Positions 20,602 through 27,380 of a DNA stretch of 27,380 nucleotides are shown piece after piece. The notes under the pieces were generated by a model. It was not told where the DNA came from and searched no databases. It was given only the letters and a program-made list of their open reading frames with translations. Origin of the DNA: Ophiosphaerella korrae (lineage: Eukaryota; Ascomycota; Dothideomycetes; Pleosporales; Phaeosphaeriaceae); contig JALNQF010000143.1 in assembly GCA_028456385.1 (NCBI GenBank), forward strand, positions 87,501-114,880, written 5' to 3'. The stretch's first letter is position 1; every line of letters starts with the position of its first letter. The translations under genes were made by a program, and so were the position numbers.

Positions 20602-23207
20602 ATGGCGATCCAGAAGAAGGTTTGAGAAGTCTGCGATATGTCTTAAATAAGATTACTCACCAATTGCAGCACGGTAAAGGGCGTCTCGACAAATGGTACA
20701 AGCTCGCCAAGGAGAAGGGCTATCGCGCCCGTGCAGCCTTCAAGTTGATCCAGTTGAACAAAAAGTATAATTTTTTGGAGAAGAGCAGGGTTCTGATCGA
20801 TCTTTGCGCTGCGCCCGGATCATGGTGTCAGGTCGCTTCGGAGGTATGCTACTTCAAACAATTACTCAACAAAACTAACCATGCGCAGGTTATGCCCGCG
20901 CATTCCCTCATCGTCGGCGTCGACCTTGCCCCTATCAAACCCATCCCACGATGCATTACCTTCCAGAGCGACATCACCACCGATAAGTGTCGTGCGACTT
21001 TGCGCCAGCATCTCAAGCACTTGAAGGCTGATACTGTCCTTCACGATGGTGCGCCAAACGTTGGTACAGCGTGGGTGCAGGATGCCTTCACGCAGGCTGA
21101 GCTCGTACTGCAATCGATGAAACTTGCGACTGAGTTTCTGGTAGAGGGCGGCACATTCGTCACAAAGGTCTTCCGATCCAAGGACTACAACTCATTGCTC
21201 TGGGTCTTCAACCAGCTCTTCACTAAAGTCGAGGCAACGAAGCCGCCATCGAGCCGAAACGTGTCTGCCGAAATTTTCGTCGTTTGCAGAGGCTATAAAG
21301 CGCCCAAACACCTTGACCCTAAGTTTCTCGACGCCCGTACCGTCTTTGCCGAACTCGCAGAGCCTGCCCCCAATAACGAGGCCAAGGTATTCAACCCAGA
21401 GAAGAAGAAGCGAAAACGTGGTGGTTATGAGGAGGGCGACTGGACACAGTTTCACGAAGTCCCAGTTTCCGAATTCATTCAAACAACAGATCCGATCGCC
21501 ATGCTTGGAAGCTTGAACAAGCTCAGCTTTGAGCAGCCTCCGAACGGGGACGTTGCTATTGCCACTATCGAGAAATTGCCAGACACTACAAAGGAAGTCA
21601 GGGATTGTTGCGCTGACTTAAAAGTTTTGGGTCGAGCCGACTTCAAGCGCCTTCTTCGCTGGCGACTGAAAGTTCGAGGCATATTTGGCTTTTCTTCAAA
21701 GAAGAAGGAGGAAAAAGCCAAGGAAGAGGAGGAGGGCCAGGAGGTTGCTGAGATTGAGGATATGGACGATGAAATGAAACTTCAGGAAGAGTTAGAACGG
21801 CTCAAAGAAAAAGATTCGAAATCCAAGCGGAAGCAACGACGAAATGAGAATGAACGGAAGCAAAAAGAAATCGTGCGCATGCAGATGAACATGACAACTC
21901 CATATGAGATTGGTCTGGAGCAGGCTGGACCGCAAGGCGAGGATTCCATGTTCGGGCTAAAGGCTGTGGACAAAGCTGGGGCGCTATCAAAAATCGCCAA
22001 AGGCAAGATGGCCACCATCATTGAGCGCGAAAGACCCGATGAGTCTAGCGATGAGGAGCAGGTTACCGACGACGAGGAGGATCATCTTGAGAGAGATCTT
22101 GACGAGATGTATGGCGAGTATGTAGAGCAAAGATCAGCGAGAGATGCCAAGTATCGCGCAAAACGGGCGAAGAATGAAGGCGATGATGGGGAGTGGAATG
22201 GATTCTCAGATAATGAAAAAGAAGAAAGCAGTGATGAAGAGCTGGTACAGGATGATGATAGCGACTTCAGCGACGACGAGGAAGGTCCCAAGGTTCTGAT
22301 CACAGATTTGGACAATGAAGTTGGACCAAGCAAGATCCTCACAAAGCGAGCAGCACGATTTTTCGATCAGGACATATTCAAGGGCATCGATGGGCTAGAT
22401 GACTTGGAGGAGGAGGAGGAGGATGACGACAGCGGCATTGATGTGGAGAGCGATGTCGAAATGGGCGAAGCAGAAGATGCACCCGAATCTAAGCTCGAGA
22501 AAGAACTACCTACCAGGCCAGCCAAAAAGCAATTACCACCACAAAATTTTGCAGACTCCGACTCATCAGGCGACGAAGACAAAATCGAAGAAGTCAAACG
22601 CGACGAAACGCAATGGGAGCAAGACGACATGCCCATGAAAAACGGCAAACCGGACATCGACATCATCACCGCCGAAGCCATGACCCTTGCACATCAAATG
22701 GCCACGGGCAAAAAAACCAAATACGACCTCCTCGACGACTCCTTCAACCGCTACTCCCTCCGCGACGTCGACGGCCTCCCTGACTGGTTCCTCGACGACG
22801 AAAACCGGCACTCCAAGCTCCAACGTCCCGTCACCGCGGCTGCCGCCACCGCCATTAAAGACAAACTCCGCGCCCTCAACGCTCGCCCTATCAAAAAGGT
22901 CCGCGAAGCCCAAGCCCGCAAGAAATTCAAAGCCGCCCAGCGTCTCGAGAAGCTCAAGAAGAAGAGCGCATTGCTTGCGGACGAGGAGGGTATGACGGAG
23001 AAGGAGAAGGCGCAGAGTATTGCAAGGTTGATGAGTCGCGCTGCGAAGAAGAAGCCTAAGCAGAAGGTTTCGGTGGTGGTGGCAAGGGGCGGGAATAAGG
23101 GGATTAAGAATAGGCCTAAGGGGACAAAGGGGAAGTATAAGATGGTGGATGCGCGGTTGAAGAAGGATGTTAGGGGCGAGAAGAGGGCGGCGAAGAAGAG
23201 GAAGTGA
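20602..23207 (+). CDS. spb1: AdoMet-dependent rRNA 2'-O-methyltransferase Spb1
   Basis: Exons 20602-20619, 20670-20843 and 20889-23207 give 836 residues, against about 840 in yeast. The six-codon first exon (MAIQKK) reads on to [17 protein letters not shown]. Residues 20-200 form an FtsJ/RrmJ methyltransferase: the SAM-binding [16 protein letters not shown] (49-64), and a K-D-K-E tetrad at K31, D117, K157 and E192 whose spacings (86, 40, 35) equal those of E. coli RrmJ. The Spb1-specific middle domain follows (about 230-390), then Lys/Glu coiled-coil stretches, very acidic blocks around 480-680, and the conserved basic C-terminal domain (about 610-830) ending in AAKKRK. In yeast Spb1 methylates the 25S rRNA A-loop guanosine during 60S subunit maturation in the nucleolus. 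Intron 2 (45 bp) is a multiple of three and open. Confidence 0.97.
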
Positions 23208-23447
23208 TGGTTTGGAGGGGAGATTGAGAGACGTTAGGTAGTGTTTGCGACTCGCAAGGATTTAGCTTTCGTCTGAGGGGTTTTTGTGGTGTGGATAGGT
23301 GGTGTCGATGGGGTGATGATTTCGATGGATGACACGCATGACGTTCTCACCTATCTAACTATGTTATTTCAATTTTATCAGTAAATAGACATGGTAAAAT
23401 AGATAAACTATTGGAAATAGGCAACGGATTAGTAAGTATATTATGAC
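23208..23447. other. SPB1 downstream flank
   Basis: A 240-bp stretch that should hold the SPB1 3' untranslated region; it turns AT-rich towards the inverted-repeat elements. No feature seen. Confidence 0.5.
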
Positions 23448-23860
23448 AACGTGTTTTATCCCTCCTCGGCCCATGTCACTCCTCGGCCCACCCTAAAAAC
23501 CCACCAAAAATCGCAAAAACCGTACCTTGATATCTTAACAACGGTCTAATAATAAATTCTAAAATTTTACAACAAGCTTCCTATACTAACTTAGAAGCAC
23601 CTATAGAAGTACTATAATAATATACCTAGCTATTATAAAGATACTAAGTTTTAGCCCCTAATTTTGAGCTAAATTGTAATACCTCTAGAACTATAGAATA
23701 AATTTACCTTCTAAGTTTAATAAGAGCCTTAAAATAGGTATTTAAAGATAGAATTGGAATTCTAGAATTTATTATTAGGCTGTTGTTAAGATATTAAGGT
23801 ATGGTTTTTGCGATTTTTAGTGTGTTTTTAGAGTGGGCCGAGGAGTGATAAAACACGTTA
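23448..23860. mobile_element. Non-autonomous inverted-repeat element, copy 1 (MITE/foldback type)
   Basis: The ends are long inverted repeats of about 100 bp. The left end begins AACGTGTTTTATC; the right end reads GATAAAACACGTTA. The arms share further matching blocks, including ACTCCTCGGCCCA, AAAATCGCAAAAACC and TATCTTAACAAC, and differ mainly by C/T and G/A changes. The left arm has a 17-base insertion that repeats CTCCTCGGCCCA. The interior is AT-rich, with no open frame. The outer bases and length (413 bp) suit a MITE with TA target preference; a matching autonomous transposase is not in the window. Confidence 0.8.
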
Positions 23861-24244
23861 TAACATATTCCACTAAGCTGCGCACCTCAAAATCCACCAA
23901 ATTCACAAAACTGTATCTTAATATCTCAACTGTAACTTAATAATAAGTTTTAAAAAACTTATAATAAACCTCTTATACCTACTTAGAAGCTCCTATTAAA
24001 GTCTTAGCTAAGCCTAGCTAGTATTAAATTATTGAGTTTTAGCCCCCAATTTTAAGCCAAATTGCTATATCTCTAGAACTACACAACAAAATATCTAATA
24101 AGTTAAATTAGTATCTTGAAATAGCCATATAATAATAGATATAGAATCTTAGAACTTATTATTAAGTTGCTGTTGAGATATTAAGATACAGTTTTGTGAA
24201 TTTGGTGGATTTTGAGGTGCGCAGCTCAGTGGTGGAACACGTTA
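23861..24244. mobile_element. Non-autonomous inverted-repeat element, copy 2, abutting copy 1
   Basis: A 384-bp element with near-identical arms of about 100 bp: the left arm from TAACATATTCCACTAAGC and the right arm ending GGTGGAACACGTTA. Both arms contain CTGCGCACCTCAAAATCC and the block TATCTTAATATCTCAAC. The interior resembles copy 1 (shared CTTAGAAGC, GTTTTAGCCCC and CTCTAGAACTA at the same relative places), so the two are diverged relatives lying head to tail with no spacer. There is no coding capacity. The CG-poor, TA-rich interior is consistent with repeat-induced point mutation. Confidence 0.8.
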
Positions 24245-25666
24245 CGGCAAGAGTTTATGCTTATACTCTGGATCACCTGTCTCATCCAAATAGGATGGCA
24301 TGGCCCAACGTACAATGTATACCTAGGTGTCTAATCGGATTTGAATTTACCCAAACATTCGAGGTCGGGTATCAGCCGCCCTGCCCAGATATTCAACAGA
24401 GACGTTATGCAACAACCGAGGCATCATCACAAGGAACCTCTGTCATCCCGTTAGGCCTAGAAGAATTCCTATTGGCCTGCTATTTATCAAAGGTATCACA
24501 ATTCTCAGGAGGGGCATAGGGGCTACCCACCAGACTGGGAGCAACCTGGTCCGACTATTTTATTTAGTAAACGCGCACGTGACAGCTCTTTGTGTCCCGA
24601 CTCTGCAGTCTGGTGGTCAATGTCTCAACTTCGCTCTCAACGTCACCTCCTGTTGATTCCGTCCAATATGACACCTCACCCAGAGTCGAAACAACGAACC
24701 AGCAAGATGCAGTGCGCGCCAAAACGGTAGCTTATCGACCACAAACTCAAAGGCCTCGAAACGTTTGATTTCTAATCGTAAACGCGTGATATACAGTTAC
24801 CGGCCATGCTGTTCTGGAACTATCCCATGCAGCCTCCGTAAACTAGGCCAGGATGACGGAAGCAAGATAATCCACGATGCAGATGTGGCGTTTGAGGCCC
24901 CGTGTCTCACAGCGCTTTTCTTGTGGGCGGAGAACAGCCAACCAGGCGGCTCAAACGAACATGCAGAATAGGGCATGGCGAAGTAACCGTATGCGACAAT
25001 CGCGAAGCACTGGAAGCTGGAGTTCTTTACCTGAAGTAGAGTCGCCAATTGCTGCGGCCGATCAGCACCTACACTGCCGGCAGCGGGGACGCTAGAGCCG
25101 TCGCAACACGCGCCAGACACGAAAGCTTGCATCGATATCCAGCCCGTTGAAGGGCTATCGAATTGCGGCCAGTTCGATCTCCACACACTCGCCAAGCACG
25201 TTGGGATTTATATACTGCGAAAGGCAACCGCTAAACCACATCTGTTTCGGCAGCGATCCTGCCATGATAACCCCTCCACCTCAAAAGTGATGCTGTGCAT
25301 ACAGCGTTTGCAGCGTGCCGCCGTTTGGCCACATCCAGGGCGGCCGTCTATGGTTACATGTTCGGAGGCTTGGGCGCAAGACAGCACCTGCTATTGCTGG
25401 GATGGCTTGACCGTCACTCCTGTCCTTACTTAAGTGCAAATCTCCCCGCACACGTCGTTCGATGAGGTGATTATCGCTTGTTACTCGCCAATCGCTTGCC
25501 TGAATAGTGAATTGAGATGCGTGAGCAGAGAATGCCAGATTTATGCCACCTTTTCAAGCCCAGTTAAACTCCGTTTACTTGTATCCCAAGTCTAGCCTGA
25601 TCCAGGTCTCACCTCAGAGTTACACTCAGAGTTACACTCAGAGTTACAATCAAAGACAGCCATAAA
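24245..25666. other. Stretch of 1.4 kb without a supportable gene
   Basis: The sequence returns to average composition after the repeat elements. The longest open frame is on the minus strand (24797-25195, 132 codons), starts without ATG and shows no known domain. No RNA gene seen. The right end should contain the promoter and leader of the next gene, including a 12-bp tandem repeat. Confidence 0.5.
25615..25650 (+). repeat. 12-bp tandem repeat, 3 copies, just upstream of a start codon
   Basis: The unit CAGAGTTACACT occurs at 25615-25626 and 25627-25638, with a third copy at 25639-25650 ending AAT. It ends 16 bases before the ATG at 25667, so it probably lies in that gene's 5' leader. Confidence 0.9.
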
Positions 25667-27237
25667 ATGCCAAACAACCTGGTATGGTTTCTCGGTGCCG
25701 CCTTTGTCGCCAGCTCGGCCTTCTTCCTCGTAGGCCACAAGGGCAAGCGTGACATTCTTCTGGGTCAGTTTCATATCAATCGTCGAAGAGTCTCGGGAGC
25801 CAAGACTCCGCCTCGATCTCTCTCACCAGACAACAAGGAAGAAAAAAGCTCTGCAAAACCCAACTATGTAGACACTCTTCCTCCGTCTCGAAGTTTTGCC
25901 CTCGCCGAGTTGGATGGCTTCGTATCTTCTGGGCCTACTGCCGTGGAGAAGGGGCCAACAGAGCCTAACTGGAGCAACAAAATGGCACCCTTGGAGACTT
26001 CTTATCTAGATGCTGAAAACTCGGCACACATGCCCTGCGGATTCTCAATCGAACAGATCAAAGCGCTTGGAGACTTTCCAGACTATTCAACACTGAGCGG
26101 AATACCTCTCCCAAAGCCGTATGCCGAGTTTGACATAAAAAAGGCTTTACCAAGACCATACCGGCCGTTTCGATGGGCGTACCACCAGACAATGTGTAGG
26201 TTAGCATGCAATTTATTCTATCATAAATTGATCACATACAGCTCTGACTAAGATGGAGCCTGACTGGTGGTTGGAGATCGAGAACACATACGAGGCACGC
26301 ATCAGGGAACGACAAGATCTATTAGCCAAGCATGGCAGTGCTGTCTTGCAGGCCCTTCCAGGCTCCGAATTAGCGTGTAAGGAGTTGATGGAGATGTCTC
26401 TGCAATTCCTATGTGCTCGATATCCTCAATACTTCATTCTCGACAAGGACAATATGCTGTTCCATAATGGTATTCTAAACACCATGACAGATCTCAAGGA
26501 CACCGATCCGCTACATGTCTTATTCAACAACATACCTGAAGACTTTGCAATCATGTTACGCGATGAAAAGACTGGCTTCTACTTGTTTCGAGCGGGTATC
26601 ATTTGTAGTGCCTTAGGCTGGAACGTCGCCTCGAAGATCGGAATGCGGTTACATGAGATACATGCGCCTATCCCAGATTACAAGGAGAAAATGCAGTTCT
26701 CCATGGACAGGTATGCAGTCCACCACATGGCTAACTCTAAACTAACGCTAGTACAGATACTTTGCTAAAAAGCCCACCGATAAAGCCATTCAACGAGGAT
26801 CATGGGGTCTAGAGGTTGATCAACCGCTCTACATGCCACCCGGAGATCCACACGAAAAGCACCGTGAGCACCAGATGGCTGACCTCGATCTATCACGATG
26901 CCATCTCCGCGTAGACTGGCAAACACTTCGCCGCCTACCACTATCCGCAGGCATCGTCTTCAACTTCAAGGCGCTCTTCACCCCCGTCGAGGAATTCCGC
27001 GATGAACCATGTGTACCGGGGCTACTGCTCAAGGTGCTGAACGACAGCAAGAAGAGCTTGATGGAGTACAAGAACACGTGGCATGTAGAACATGTTGTCA
27101 AGCCGGCACTAGAGAGGTTCCACAAGGAACAAGTAGAGAAAGGCCTGGTTTCAGAGAACTGGGAGCCACATACACTAGAGGAGAGTCCGTGGTACCCGGG
27201 CTGGGAAGAGAAGTGGCATCGTCAGCAAGGCTTTTAG
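25667..27237 (+). CDS. DUF3445 family protein, heme-dependent oxidative N-demethylase-like
   Basis: Exons 25667-26195, 26242-26710 and 26757-27237 (two 46-bp introns) encode 492 residues. A hydrophobic segment at about 5-23 looks like a signal anchor, followed by a variable linker to about 150. The conserved part spans about 155-480: PRPYRPFRWAYHQTMSLTKM, DWWLEIENTY, then GWNVASKIGMRLHEIHAPIP, and RGSWGLEVDQPLYMPP. The closing WHRQQGF explains the name HRQ family used for some fungal homologues. The bacterial members studied are heme proteins that oxidatively remove methyl groups from amines such as dimethylamine. Whether fungal members share the substrate is unknown; membrane attachment suggests an ER-facing or vesicular role. 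The family assignment rests on motif recognition, without a search. Confidence 0.75.
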
Positions 27238-27303
27238 ACTAAGGTCTACGAATATTGCCAAAATGTCTTCACTCGTGTTATTCTGATAATCAGTTAACTA
27301 CTG

Positions 27304-27380
<77 letters not shown>
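27304..27380. repeat. (CTA)n microsatellite running off the window edge
   Basis: At least 25 perfect CTA units from 27304 to the end of the window, preceded by CTACTG at 27298-27303. It starts 66 bp after the stop codon of the DUF3445 gene, so it may be in the 3' untranslated region. The full length is not visible. Confidence 0.97.

Noticed and set aside
24797..25195. 132-codon minus-strand frame
   Set aside because: Begins with TTG, no domain, and frames on the other strand are equally open.
25615..25650. Possible CRISPR-like array
   Set aside because: Units are only 12 bp and contiguous without spacers; a simple tandem repeat in a eukaryotic genome.

Overview
This window reads as nuclear DNA of a filamentous ascomycete, most likely a Dothideomycete of Pleosporales type. 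The placement is inference from protein character and gene structure. The protein genes are cut by short GT-AG introns of 44-88 bp with CTAAC/CTAAT-type branch sites. Intergenic DNA is long, and one patch of small AT-rich inverted-repeat elements differs mainly by C/T and G/A transitions, as repeat-induced point mutation would leave. I reconstructed eight protein genes, seven of them spliced, and one intron-containing tRNA gene.

Layout. Bases 1 to about 6,000 hold no gene I can support, only short tandem repeats and a bZIP/E-box-like cluster. A long leader with three small upstream ORFs and then a 618-base ATG-free stretch precedes an NsdD-type GATA factor (6999-8820, +). Convergent to it, about 1.4 kb away, is an STE2-family alpha-pheromone receptor (10245-11463, -). 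A tandem-BRCT protein (12202-14028, +) diverges from the receptor. A tRNA-Asn gene with a 12-nt intron (14450-14535) and an F-box protein (14773-16116, +) follow. RPA3, the small subunit of replication protein A (16884-17326, +), converges on a large YMC020W-like alpha/beta-hydrolase gene (17429-20445, -). That gene shares a 156-bp divergent promoter with the ribosomal-RNA methyltransferase gene SPB1 (20602-23207, +). Two abutting inverted-repeat elements (23448-24244) and an empty stretch come next. A membrane-anchored DUF3445/heme-dependent N-demethylase-like gene (25667-27237, +) and a CTA microsatellite end the window.

How the genes relate. This is mostly a housekeeping neighbourhood (DNA replication and repair, ribosome biogenesis, ubiquitination) with two sexual-development genes side by side, NsdD and the pheromone receptor. 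I see no biosynthetic cluster, CRISPR array, virus or complete transposon. The points most worth a second look are the paired inverted-repeat elements, the ATG-free leader of nsdD, two tandem splice acceptors where the wrong AG destroys the protein, two in-frame introns that hide inside open reading frames, and a small upstream coding exon that extends the hydrolase.
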